From positions 1 through 35,424 of the forward strand of contig CAZYPK010000038.1 in assembly GCA_964649195.1 (NCBI GenBank): a stretch of 35,424 nucleotides of DNA. The letters are read 5' to 3'. This document shows, in pieces, positions 23,161 to 31,475 of the stretch. Positions within the stretch are counted from its first letter, which is position 1. Each line of letters begins with the position of its first letter. The translations under genes and the position numbers were made by a program. This stretch comes from JTS-RE9 sp964649195. Its GTDB lineage: Bacteria > Planctomycetota > Phycisphaerae > Phycisphaerales > Phycisphaeraceae. The notes beneath the pieces are model-generated. The model searched no databases and was not told where the DNA came from. It worked only from the letters and a program-made list of their open reading frames with translations.

Positions 23161-25608
23161 TCATCTCATATTCAAAAGCTTCCTCACCGACCATTCCCCC
23201 AGCAGCAGGGCGATGATGGCGATGAGCATGAGCCATTGGTTCCACAAATCCTTCTTGATGGTTGTCAGTTCGACGATGGGCTGAGCCTTGAGATCGGCGG
23301 ACAGCGCGTTGATCTGGTGCAGTTCATACGACTTGCCGCCGGTGATCGCGGCCAGATCCTGTTGCAGTTTGAAGTCGCGCACCGCCGAGCGGCGTTCGAG
23401 CGTCACGGGCGCCACCTTGAAATTGACCTCAAACTCCTCGCGGGTTACAGGATCGCGCACCAGCACCCGATGCCGTCCTGCGGCGTACACCGGCAGGTTC
23501 GCCTCATAAAAGCTGCCGTCGCGCACGGGGATCGAAAGATCCGTCGTCACCGGTGTGCCGCCGGTGTCGCTTTCGGTGATCAGCTTCGCTTCCAGCTTGT
23601 CGGCTTCCAGCTTCTGGAAGTTTTCGTCGTAAGCCTCCACCATCACGCGAACCTTGTCGCCCGCCTCGTAGGTCTTGCGATCGGTCGTCACCTGAAATCG
23701 CTTCTGTGCCCCCATCGCACGGCCAAGACCCAGGCGATTGATCATCTGCCCCCAGAACTGGCGGTAATACTTCTCGCCATATCTGCGACGCAGCCGCCAC
23801 GTTTCGTTGAAGCCCAGATAAACGACCTCACCCTTGCCGTATTTGCGGATCGCAATCAGCGGCTGAGGCGTTTCGTTGTCGATGCACTTGTCCACCGGAT
23901 GCGCCGCCAGCACATCGGCGCGCGGATCGACGCGCAGCACCGGTTGATACCAGGGCAGGCGACCAAGGTTGTCCCACGCCTTGCGGTTCTCCGCCGGATC
24001 GTCGGGACTGCCAAGCTGCATAAAACCATAGAGCGGAGCCTTGGGCGAAAACTGCATCGCAAACTCGCCCTGCTTCAAACGCGACGAAGGATCGACCACC
24101 ACCGGCAGCATGTCGGCGATCTTCGTCTGCGACAGCGCGCCGGGACCGAAGCGCGGACCGGCGATCACGACCAGGCCGCCGCCGAAGTCATAGACATACT
24201 CATGCAGCATCTGCTGGAAATGCTCCGAAAGCATCTCCGCGGGAATGTCGCTCATGAAGATCACATCGTTGGCGAAGAACGCATGGCGAGGCTGGATGAG
24301 CGTCTCAAGAAACAGGTCATTGGACCGGCGAACCCTGAAATCCGCCGAGCGAAGAAACGTGCGGAAGCCCTCGCGGCCCACCAGCTTGTCACGGTGAAAC
24401 ACTTCCTTGATGAAGCGCCACTCCCATGTCGGTTCGTACTCGACGAACAACAGCTTGAGCGCGTCATCATGCACCATCACCTCGCGCTCGGCCGAGTTGT
24501 TTTCGACGAGTGCTTCATCTTCAAACGCCTCGGCTCGCGCGACCAGCAGAAAACGGCCGTCAACGGTCGGCGTGAAGGGAATGGTGACGCTGACGCTTTC
24601 AGCCGTGAGTTCCACCGAACGGGCCGGGGCAATGGCGATCGGCTCCGAGAGCGTTTCGGAATCGCCCGTCGAACCGAGCCGGCGCCCCATGAGCCGCACC
24701 CGCGCCACCCGGCCCAGCAGGCCCGACTGCCGCAGGTTCACGGTCACCTGCGCATCTTCATCCTTCTTCATCACCAGCGAGCTTTGCAACTCGACCGACA
24801 GATCAATCACCTCGCGCGGCCCGACGCCCACCGTGTAGAACGGCACGCGCAAACCCTCCGCCGCCACCACCGCGTCGCGGCCCGCATTCTGGCCGAAGTC
24901 GCTGAACACCACCGCACCGGCCACATGCCTTCGATGCCGCCGGCCAAGGTCATCGATCGCCGCGCCGATCGCCGTCGCACGGCCTTCGGCATTCACCTGG
25001 CCAACCAGATGGTTCGCATCGATCTGATTCGGCGAGGCATTGAGCGACTCACTGCCCGCGATCGAAATCTCGCGCACTTCGTTGAGCTGATCCATCACGT
25101 AAGCACGCACCCGGTACTGCCGCGACAGGTCATCAAGCAGCTTGTTCCGCTTGTTGGAGAGCACACCCTTGATCAGATCGAGCCGACTGACATCATCAAT
25201 GTCCACGACCGGTTTGCCCTTGTCGTCCTTGAGGACGTCGGCCATCTCGGTCACGGCTTCGCCGGTGATTTTGTCCTTGAAGCCCATGCTCTCGGTGCCG
25301 TCGAAGAGCACGAGCAGCAGCGAGCGGGGCGTTTCGCGAATCCTCGCTTCAAGCTGCGGCTCGGCGAGCACCAGCACGAAGAGAAGCAGGGCGATGGATC
25401 GCAGAATGGCCGGGAAAATGCGGCTCTTTTTCTCAGCCGTCTTTTGGAAACGCATGTAGAAGACAACACTTGCGATGACCGCGGCGGCACACGCAAAGAG
25501 CACAAGAGCCGGGCGACCTTCGGCCCAAGGCGCGGCAAAGCTTACATGCCACGATTCCACATCGTGCAGGTTCTCGATGCCCAGCAGTTTGCCCAGCCAG
25601 TTCAGCAT
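23161..25608 (-). CDS. Membrane VWA/GATase-like protein
   Basis: An 815-residue protein. Two N-terminal membrane segments lie near 33-53 and 65-83. A VWA-type domain follows with LLLVLFDGTESMGFKD, where Asp103-Thr105-Ser107 form a DxTxS variant of the metal-binding DxSxS motif, and VVFSDFGQNAG. After a beta region, about 385-690 resembles the glutamine-amidotransferase-like fold of BatA-locus proteins (LLFVEYEPTWEWRFIKEVF; VIFMSDIPAEML; GGGLVVIAGPRFGPGALS) without a catalytic Cys at the elbow. A last membrane segment lies at 788-810 (LWNQWLMLIAIIALLLGEW). The start at 25608 has AAGGA upstream; an open frame to 25707 only reads through the inverted repeat. It is a probable substrate or partner of the MoxR ATPase. 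Confidence 0.88.
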   Translation of the reverse strand: MLNWLGKLLGIENLHDVESWHVSFAAPWAEGRPALVLFACAAAVIASVVFYMRFQKTAEKKSRIFPAILRSIALLLFVLVLAEPQLEARIRETPRSLLLVLFDGTESMGFKDKITGEAVTEMADVLKDDKGKPVVDIDDVSRLDLIKGVLSNKRNKLLDDLSRQYRVRAYVMDQLNEVREISIAGSESLNASPNQIDANHLVGQVNAEGRATAIGAAIDDLGRRHRRHVAGAVVFSDFGQNAGRDAVVAAEGLRVPFYTVGVGPREVIDLSVELQSSLVMKKDEDAQVTVNLRQSGLLGRVARVRLMGRRLGSTGDSETLSEPIAIAPARSVELTAESVSVTIPFTPTVDGRFLLVARAEAFEDEALVENNSAEREVMVHDDALKLLFVEYEPTWEWRFIKEVFHRDKLVGREGFRTFLRSADFRVRRSNDLFLETLIQPRHAFFANDVIFMSDIPAEMLSEHFQQMLHEYVYDFGGGLVVIAGPRFGPGALSQTKIADMLPVVVDPSSRLKQGEFAMQFSPKAPLYGFMQLGSPDDPAENRKAWDNLGRLPWYQPVLRVDPRADVLAAHPVDKCIDNETPQPLIAIRKYGKGEVVYLGFNETWRLRRRYGEKYYRQFWGQMINRLGLGRAMGAQKRFQVTTDRKTYEAGDKVRVMVEAYDENFQKLEADKLEAKLITESDTGGTPVTTDLSIPVRDGSFYEANLPVYAAGRHRVLVRDPVTREEFEVNFKVAPVTLERRSAVRDFKLQQDLAAITGGKSYELHQINALSADLKAQPIVELTTIKKDLWNQWLMLIAIIALLLGEWSVRKLLNMR

Positions 25609-25644
25609 TTGATCCTTTGCGTCAAAACGAAACTGCGAACATCC

Positions 25645-25747
25645 AAGCCCGATGGTGAGGCTCTGCGAACCGTCGGGGCGCTCCCTCCTTCTCACCGTCA
25701 CCCGCACCCTCTACCCCGACGGCTCGGCGGACCTCGCCATCGGGCTT
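25645..25747. repeat. Inverted-repeat element, copy A (GCCCGATGG type)
   Basis: AAGCCCGATGGTGAGG at the left pairs with CCTCGCCATCGGGCTT at the right, and the inner ends CCGTCGGGG and CCCCGACGG also pair, with a C/T-rich loop of about 30 bases. It lies in the 164-base gap between two genes of the envelope block. A longer copy lies at 30121-30279. In this copy the arms have several mismatches. Confidence 0.78.
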
Positions 25748-25772
25748 GCGTCCGTCACCCTCACAACCTCAC

Positions 25773-28445
25773 TCACGCACTGCTCAACTGAGCCTTCGTG
25801 ATCAGATACGGAATCGCCAGGAACATCATCTCAATCAGCAGGCAGATCAGTGCGCCCCACATGAGCATCTTCCAGAGCGTGTGACTCATGTAGGCTTCGC
25901 CATCGAGCGAGATCTCGCCATCAAGTCCCACCCAGCGCACCTTGGGCAGCGCCATCGCCTCGGCGAACTCCGCCTGGCTGTAGGAAATCAGTTCGCTCTC
26001 TTCGCTGGAGCCGTTGACGGCGAAGAGCATCTTCCATTCCTGATTCACCGTCGCGTCATCGCCGCGCACGCCCAGCCTGCGAAGCTCATACGTGCCGCGA
26101 TCACCGATGGAGGTGATGCGCAGACCGTAGGCGTTTTCGCCCAACGGATCGACGCGCAGTGGAATCGCATCCTTCGCGCCGGGCGCGAGCACCTCGAAGC
26201 GCGCCGCCTGGTCGCGCGGATCAACCCGCACCGGCACCGCGGGCACCGGACCATAATTGCGATCCGGCAACGACCGCGTGAGCATCGAAAGCATCAGGTG
26301 ATCGAACAGCAGCACGCTGTGATCGAGCGCAATCGTGTTCCACACCGGGTGGCAGCCGGTGGTGATCATGACGATGCGGCCTTTGCCCACATCGCGACGA
26401 ATGGCGAAGACTTCGCCGTTGTCGTAGTTGCCCAGCACGCGCGGCCGGGCCTGGGCGACCAGCTCATCGATCGACTTGCCGGCATCTTCAAACGCCAGCG
26501 GATTGCTCCACGAAAGCCAGCGCGGCGAGTTGCTCTCCTGCCTGGCGCGGACCGCTTCGCGCCGGCCGGCTTCCTCGGCGGTCAGTGCGCCTGAGCGCTC
26601 CATCTGCGCCCAACGCCGCTCGGCGGCTTCATGCTCGGCGCTGAGGCGACGCGATTGAACCAGTCGCTCGCGCTCGGCCTTGAGAAATTCTTCAATGATG
26701 CCCGTGTCAACCGCAACGGCTTTGTAGAAGAAAGGTGAAGCGAACAGATCGCGCTGCTCGGCCACGTCCATGTCCAGATCGACCGCTTCGCCGCGCATCG
26801 AGGTCGGTGACAGACGAAACGTCGCAGGCTCTTGCGACGCCGAGCCGGTCAGCGAAGGCAGCTTGCCGATCGGTTCGGACTTGAGCGGAGCAGGCAGGAT
26901 GCCCACCCCGTCGCGCCAGGCGGCCGCGGTCCAGGCGCGCGGATCAAACTCGCCGCCGGCTGCGAGAAAAAGCTGGCCGCCCTGCTCGACAAACTCACGC
27001 AGCACCTGCACGAACTCCGGTGAAGGCGAAGTCAGTCCCGCCACCACCGCCAGCCGCACATCCTTCAAATCCTCGCGCGACACCAGCTCCGCGCTGCGAT
27101 GACGCACTTCCACCAACGGCTTGTCCGCCAGCGACTGCTGCGGTGCGCGGCGAGTCAGCAGGCGGCGCAACAGGTAAGTCTCGCCATAGCGCCCCTGCCT
27201 GGGCAGCTCACGCTCACCATATTGATCCACGAAAAGCACCGGCACCTGCGCGACGATCGGCACGATCACCTCGCGGAAGTTGTCGCTGATCAGCGGTTCT
27301 TTCGCATCGATCTCCAATCGGGCCCGCACAAAGAGCGGCTCATTGGTGGTGCCGGCGGAATCGAACTTATGCTTGAAAGTCAGCCGCTGCATCTGCCCTG
27401 GAAGCAGATCGACATGCTGCTCCTCGACGATCACATCGTTGATCTTCAAGGACACACGAACGCGCGGCCGAGGCTCTTCGCCGATGTGACGCAACGTCGC
27501 CTGAAACACCGCGGGACTTTCCGAATCGGCGATGCCGTCACGCAGGCTGAAATCCGCCACCCACGAATTCGCGCGACGGGTCGCACCGGCGCCGCCGGGC
27601 GCCACTTGCACGATCTGCACCGCCCCCAGTTCCTCCAGAGGCTTGCGAACCGAATCGGGCGACCAACTGTCACGCTGCATGTCACTGATGAAAACCACGC
27701 GCTTGGTCTGAAGATCGCTCGCTTCGCGCAAAGCGGCGCGGGCCGCCTCGGCGCCATCGGCGGCACGGGCGGAACGATCGACCAGTTCAATCTGATCGAG
27801 CGTGTCCAGCGCATCCTCCTGTGTCGAATCAACGGTGCGAAGATGCCAGTCGTCCTGACCGCACAAAGGAATGATGGAAACATCCGAACCCCTGGGCAGC
27901 TTCTCGATGAACGCGCGGGCCTTTTCCTTGGCGACATCGAGCAGCGATTTATCAAGCTCGGCATAGCCCATCGACAGGCTGTTGTCGATCACGATCACCG
28001 CATGCACCGGCCCGCCGGAGTAGGTGGCGATGGAGGATTCATCGCGCTGGGCGATGGCCCAGACGAAGAGCGCGATGCCCAGCGCCAGCAGGCCGCCGCC
28101 GGCGTACATGGCGTTTCGCTTTTGCGTCTGCTGGCCGACGATCATGGACGTGATGCCGACCATGCCCGCGACAAATCCCGCGACCACGAGATACCACGTG
28201 GCCTTGCTCTGCACGAACGGCTGCGCCATCGCCAGCACAAACAGCGCCACCGCCAGGGTGCGCAGCAGCAGCAGAATGATGTCGCGGAGTTCGACGAGTT
28301 TCTTGTTGCGACGCACCGCCTCGCGCAGAAAGTCCATCGCCGCCCAGTTGATCGTCTTGTGGCGACGACGATTGAGCAGATGAATCAACGTCGGCCCGGC
28401 GGCGGCGACCATCGCGAAAAGAAATGTGTAACTGAGAAAACTCAT
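25773..28445 (-). CDS. BatA-like protein with N-terminal double-membrane and VWA domains
   Basis: An 890-residue protein. The first 75 residues are the BatA/aerotolerance N-terminal domain (FLFAMVAAAGPTLIHLLNRRRHKTINWAAMDFLREA) with membrane segments at 4-24 and 55-75; two more lie at 84-106 and 114-131. The VWA domain starts with VHAVIVIDNSLSMGYAEL, where Asp154-Ser156-Ser158 form the metal site, and runs to VVFISDMQRDSW. A beta-rich part and a GATase-like region (LAVVAGLTSPSPEFVQVLREFVEQGGQLFLAAGG) follow, and a C-terminal membrane segment near 860-880. The start (ATG at 28445) has no purine-rich ribosome site; instead a C/T-rich leader from the 9-bp repeat precedes it. It is probably the central VWA partner of MoxR. 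The upstream toroid gene lies 442 bases away. Confidence 0.93.
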   Translation of the reverse strand: MSFLSYTFLFAMVAAAGPTLIHLLNRRRHKTINWAAMDFLREAVRRNKKLVELRDIILLLLRTLAVALFVLAMAQPFVQSKATWYLVVAGFVAGMVGITSMIVGQQTQKRNAMYAGGGLLALGIALFVWAIAQRDESSIATYSGGPVHAVIVIDNSLSMGYAELDKSLLDVAKEKARAFIEKLPRGSDVSIIPLCGQDDWHLRTVDSTQEDALDTLDQIELVDRSARAADGAEAARAALREASDLQTKRVVFISDMQRDSWSPDSVRKPLEELGAVQIVQVAPGGAGATRRANSWVADFSLRDGIADSESPAVFQATLRHIGEEPRPRVRVSLKINDVIVEEQHVDLLPGQMQRLTFKHKFDSAGTTNEPLFVRARLEIDAKEPLISDNFREVIVPIVAQVPVLFVDQYGERELPRQGRYGETYLLRRLLTRRAPQQSLADKPLVEVRHRSAELVSREDLKDVRLAVVAGLTSPSPEFVQVLREFVEQGGQLFLAAGGEFDPRAWTAAAWRDGVGILPAPLKSEPIGKLPSLTGSASQEPATFRLSPTSMRGEAVDLDMDVAEQRDLFASPFFYKAVAVDTGIIEEFLKAERERLVQSRRLSAEHEAAERRWAQMERSGALTAEEAGRREAVRARQESNSPRWLSWSNPLAFEDAGKSIDELVAQARPRVLGNYDNGEVFAIRRDVGKGRIVMITTGCHPVWNTIALDHSVLLFDHLMLSMLTRSLPDRNYGPVPAVPVRVDPRDQAARFEVLAPGAKDAIPLRVDPLGENAYGLRITSIGDRGTYELRRLGVRGDDATVNQEWKMLFAVNGSSEESELISYSQAEFAEAMALPKVRWVGLDGEISLDGEAYMSHTLWKMLMWGALICLLIEMMFLAIPYLITKAQLSSA

Positions 28446-28460
28446 GGGGGAGCGGGGGGA

Positions 28461-28517
28461 GCAGAAGGAGCAGGAGGAGCAGGAGGAGCAGGAGGAGCAG
28501 GAGGAGCAGGAGCAGGA
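28461..28517. repeat. 9-bp tandem repeat in the leader of the BatA-like gene
   Basis: GCAGAAGGA, then four GCAGGAGGA, then two shortened GCAGGA units, lie 16 bases upstream of the ATG. On the mRNA sense strand this reads as a CU-rich tract (TCCTCCTGC). The unit number is likely to vary, which would change the leader length and composition of the main gene. Confidence 0.85.
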
Positions 28518-28611
28518 AAAAACTCGGAATCCGAAGCACGACGGTTTCAGCAGCGGCGGGAGCCGCCGCTGCTGCTGCTGCTGTTGCTAAATACGAAACA
28601 CTCAAGGCGGG

Positions 28612-28660
28612 AATTTCAAATCTCAAATTTGAAATCTCAAATCTCAAATCTGAAATTTCA
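28612..28660. repeat. Seven phased 7-bp repeats (AATCTCA type)
   Basis: AATTTCA, AATCTCA, AATTTGA, AATCTCA, AATCTCA, AATCTGA, AATTTCA run without a gap, followed by two looser units to 28674. The gap 28446-28887 also has a hairpin (28549-28573, AGCAGCGGCG/CGCCGCTGCT), a CTG run, and the GCCGCAAGCGGC module at 28806-28819. No gene is seen in it. Confidence 0.88.
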
Positions 28661-28852
28661 TATTCCAAACCTGAATCTCAAAACTCATCCCGCCCCTTCG
28701 CCCCGGGCCGCTCCGCGATGCCGCCCCCGACGGGTGGCATGGCCTCGAGACCCGGGGCGAAAGATCGGGGGATTCGCCGGTCAAAGAAGCCGGAGGGCGG
28801 AACGAAGCCGCAAGCGGCTGTAGGCTTCTTCCTGACCCCCGTCCCCTGTTCC

Positions 28853-28887
28853 CTGACCTCTGACTTCTGACCTCTGACCTCTGACCT
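28853..28887. repeat. Five phased 7-bp repeats abutting a stop codon
   Basis: CTGACCT, CTGACTT, CTGACCT, CTGACCT, CTGACCT occupy 28853-28887 exactly up to the stop codon (28888-28890) of the toroid-protein gene. The same heptamer appears at 4807-4820 and, reversed, at 4740-4753. Confidence 0.88.
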
Positions 28888-30045
28888 TCACTCGCCTCTG
28901 CCGCGGCGGTCATCTGAGTTTCTCGGATCCGTTTCACCTTCCTGGAGGATGGGCAGGTAGCGGTTGGGGATCGAGAGGGTGAAGACCGCGACGGAAGTGC
29001 CGAAGAGTTGCCCCGGCTTGCCGCCGACCTTGTGCGTGTCCCAGGAACCGGCGCGGGGATCCTGCCTGCCGCGCTCGCCGGTGTGCTGCGTCTTGACGAT
29101 CGCATCGCGGATCAGCGGATAGTTGTCGCGCCAGCGCTTGCCGCCCACTTGGTAAAGTCCTTGCGCCACGTAATACATCGTGTAGGCATCGAAGGGGATA
29201 TGCCCCTTCTGAATCTTCATCTCATTGGGATTGCGGATGTCCGCGATGACCGCATCCATGCTGCGGTGAATGCGGAAGTCGGCGTACTGTCCGAACTCCT
29301 GAAGGCAGACCGCGCCGCAGGCCGCCATCGCGGTCGTGTAACGGTTGCCGTCGTAGGTGAACGCGCCCGGGCGGTCGGCCATCGGATGATCACCGTACCG
29401 TTTGCCGTCGGGCTTGCCGGTGACTTTGTAGTAACCTCGCACGGAGCGCACAGCCTGATCAATGACGTTGGGCGGGATCTCCAGACCGATGTCCATCGCG
29501 CCGCGCAGCGCCTTGGCCTGCATCACCGCCAGCGAAAGATCATGCCCCCGCTGAAGGCGCACGGCTTTGTAATCCCAGCCGCCGTCTTCGCACTGCACAT
29601 CGATGATGAGCTTGATGCCGCGATCGAGCGCTTCGCCGACGCGGCGGTCAGGCGAAATGCCATACGCCTGCGTGAGGACGAACACCGCCAGGCCGTGGTT
29701 ATACATGTCCTGATTGGAGATGTTGAGCAGGCCCGAAGGCTTGGCGTTGGCGATGATGTAATCCAAGGCCCGGCGGACATTGTCGCCATACTTGCCGCGA
29801 TCGGGCAGATGACCCGCCGAGAGAAAGGCCAGCACGCCCAGCGCGACGAGCCCCAGATCGTTGCTTTCCCAGTTGCCCGCCTCGCCCTGATTCTTCGCCA
29901 GCCATTCGAGGCCGCGTTCGACGGCGGCCTCACTGGCGGGCGTGATCTCATTGTCACCGTCGGCCGCCCGACAAACCGCCGGCCAGGAGGAACCCAAGGC
30001 CAGCATCAGCGAAATCCATAAAGTCGCAAAGCGTTGGAATATCAT
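28888..30045 (-). CDS. Secreted prenyltransferase/squalene-oxidase-repeat protein
   Basis: A 385-residue protein with a signal peptide (MIFQRFATLWISLMLALGSSWPAVCRA). The mature part is an alpha/alpha toroid of the terpenoid-cyclase/prenyltransferase type: GLEWLAKNQGEAGNWESNDLGLVALGVLAFL, MYNHGLAVFVLTQAYG, VQCEDGGWDYKA (a QxxDGGW-like motif), YTTAMAACGAVCLQEFG and the closing GTSVAVFTLSIPNRYLPIL. No DxDD motif for squalene cyclase is seen, so an enzyme role is doubtful; such exported toroids are common in planctomycetes and uncharacterised. It is the first gene of the minus-strand block, separated from the BatA-like gene by a repeat-rich gap. The start at 30045 is chosen because it begins the signal peptide. 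Confidence 0.88.
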   Translation of the reverse strand: MIFQRFATLWISLMLALGSSWPAVCRAADGDNEITPASEAAVERGLEWLAKNQGEAGNWESNDLGLVALGVLAFLSAGHLPDRGKYGDNVRRALDYIIANAKPSGLLNISNQDMYNHGLAVFVLTQAYGISPDRRVGEALDRGIKLIIDVQCEDGGWDYKAVRLQRGHDLSLAVMQAKALRGAMDIGLEIPPNVIDQAVRSVRGYYKVTGKPDGKRYGDHPMADRPGAFTYDGNRYTTAMAACGAVCLQEFGQYADFRIHRSMDAVIADIRNPNEMKIQKGHIPFDAYTMYYVAQGLYQVGGKRWRDNYPLIRDAIVKTQHTGERGRQDPRAGSWDTHKVGGKPGQLFGTSVAVFTLSIPNRYLPILQEGETDPRNSDDRRGRGE

Positions 30046-30120
30046 GAAAAGTCCAGCCAAGTCAACGGCAATTGCCATGCAATTGTTGCAGGTTACACGA
30101 AATGGGAGGATTACGTTTTT

Positions 30121-30279
30121 GGCTCATGTACCGATATGTGGCGCCAAGCCCGATGGCGAGTCCGCGAGCCGTCGGGGTATTTCGGGGGTATTCAGGGGCG
30201 TTTCACAGAATACACGCCGAGTACCCCGACGGCTCGCGGACTCGCCATCGGGCTTGGCACCACGGCGGGTACATGAGCC
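30121..30279. repeat. 159-bp element with about 59-bp terminal inverted repeats (GCCCGATGG type, copy B)
   Basis: GGCTCATGTACC (30121) pairs with GGTACATGAGCC-like sequence ending at 30279, and CCAAGCCCGATGGCGAGTCC with GGACTCGCCATCGGGCTTGG. The loop is about 41 bases. It fills the gap between the toroid gene and the pseudopilin-like gene, upstream of the first and downstream of the second on the minus strand. The related shorter copy is 25645-25747. Confidence 0.85.
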
Positions 30280-30302
30280 GAAACTTCAACTTTCATCGGA
30301 CA

Positions 30303-31196
30303 TCAGGCCGTGCGACGCCGCCGCATCAGCACGGCGAGCCCGAGCAGGCCCAGTGTGGCGGTGGCGGGTTCGGGAATGACGTTGAAGTAGCCCTGGTCGA
30401 AGGCCAGGTAATGGGTTCGAATCTGGTCGGCGGTGAGCGCGGTTCGCCACATGGCCACTTCGTCAACCAGGCCGCTGAAGCGGAAGCCGGTGCTGGGCGA
30501 GCCGGCGGAATCGCCAATGCCCAGTCCTTGCGTGGTGGTGTCAAGAACCGCGCCGTCGATGAAGAGGGCGGTGCCGACCTGCACACCGTTGAGATAAACC
30601 CGCGCCTGGCCATCGACGCCGTCCACCACCGCGGCGACGTGCTGCCATTGGCCGGCCACGACATCGCCGCCGAAGGCCACTTCGCGGGCGCCGCCGCCGT
30701 CATTCACGAAAAGGCTGACATCATCACCGTGGATACCGAAGTGGTATGAAGTCTCCGTTCCCCAGTTGAGCGCAATACGCCGGAACGCGGTGGTGCTGCC
30801 GGGGGCGACCGAATCGGGGTTGATCCATGCCTCGATGGTGGTCGATGGATAGACGTTCTCCATGTTGACGGTCCCGGTGAGCGGATCGTTGAACATGGCA
30901 TTGATGGCCATGTATCGGTTGATCAACGGCCGGTCATCCAGGCCGCCGCCGCGCCAGATGTTGCCGGGCTTGGCGGTTCCGTTGATGTTGGTCGCCCTGT
31001 GCGGATAGTAGGACATGTTGTCCGGCGCGTAGGCGTTGGCTCCGATGGCGATCTGCTTGAGGTTGTTGGCGCACAGCGCCAGCTTCGCGTGGTAGCGGGA
31101 CCTGGAGAGGGCGGGCAGAAGAAGGGCGATCAGCAGGCCGATCACCGCGACCACGAGCAGCATCTCCACCAAGGTAAAGGCTCGTTTTCCGCTCAT
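30303..31196 (-). CDS. Chimera: type II pseudopilin head, LamG domain, PEP-CTERM tail
   Basis: A 297-residue protein. The start at 31196 has AAGGAAC 6 bases upstream. Residues 1-30 are a type IV pilin-like signal (KRAFTLVEMLLVVAVIGLLIALLLPAL) with cleavage expected before Phe7 and the conserved Glu at +5 (Glu11). Then come SRSRYHAKLALCANNLKQIAIGANAYAPDN and SYYPHR, typical of planctomycete pseudopilins. From about 105 the sequence becomes a LamG jelly roll (TIEAWINPDSVAPG; WQHVAAVVDGVDGQARVYLNGVQVG; FSGLVDEVAMWRTALTADQI). It ends VIPEPATA, a hydrophobic stretch and RRRR, a PEP-CTERM tail. The two export/anchoring signals belong to different systems (prepilin peptidase, exosortase). The sequence is open throughout, so this is a fusion and not a frameshift. 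Confidence 0.88.
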   Translation of the reverse strand: MSGKRAFTLVEMLLVVAVIGLLIALLLPALSRSRYHAKLALCANNLKQIAIGANAYAPDNMSYYPHRATNINGTAKPGNIWRGGGLDDRPLINRYMAINAMFNDPLTGTVNMENVYPSTTIEAWINPDSVAPGSTTAFRRIALNWGTETSYHFGIHGDDVSLFVNDGGGAREVAFGGDVVAGQWQHVAAVVDGVDGQARVYLNGVQVGTALFIDGAVLDTTTQGLGIGDSAGSPSTGFRFSGLVDEVAMWRTALTADQIRTHYLAFDQGYFNVIPEPATATLGLLGLAVLMRRRRTA

Positions 31197-31349
31197 TGCC
31201 GTTCCTTGAACGGAGGGGTACAAATGGGATGGCCCGGTCGAACTTTGGCGAACAAATATGACGCAGCCCGCAGCCGACTACAGGGTCAGGGTATCAAAAA
31301 AACTTCCCGATACAAGAGATAAAACTGAAATGTCCGGGGGAAAGTCCAG

Positions 31350-31459
31350 CCAGGAGCCAGGAGACAGGGGACACGAAACAGATGGATTCGTAGCCGCAGC
31401 GTCCTCGCTGCGCGTCTGCGGGACAGGGGACGGGAATCAGAGCGAAGCCGCAAGCGGCT
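31350..31459. repeat. 7-bp repeats with both hairpin modules
   Basis: GCCAGGA, GCCAGGA, GACAGGG, GACACGA run at 31350-31377. They are followed by the 29-bp module at 31392-31420 (identical to 7519-7547) and the AGCCGCAAGCGGCT palindrome at 31446-31459. Order and content mirror 7464-7568. The gap 31197-31475 holds no gene. Confidence 0.82.
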
Positions 31460-31475
31460 GTTCCCTGTTCGCCCT

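Noticed and set aside
22912..25791. A 959-codon open frame on the plus strand
   Set aside because: It lies opposite the VWA/GATase-like and DUF4175-like genes, which have clear domains. Its His/Arg/Gln-rich sequence has no motif.
28612..28660. Heptamer runs considered as a CRISPR array
   Set aside because: Units are only 7 bases and contiguous, with no spacers, and no cas gene is present.
27099..28823. A 574-codon open frame on the plus strand
   Set aside because: It is antisense to the BatA-like gene and extends into the 9-bp repeat, producing a Gly-Ala run. No domain is visible.
15952..30045. MoxR/VWA block as an anti-phage system
   Set aside because: MoxR-VWA pairs do occur in some defence systems, but the composition matches the host chromosome and the BatA/DUF4175 layout is typical of envelope loci. 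Kept as an envelope machine.
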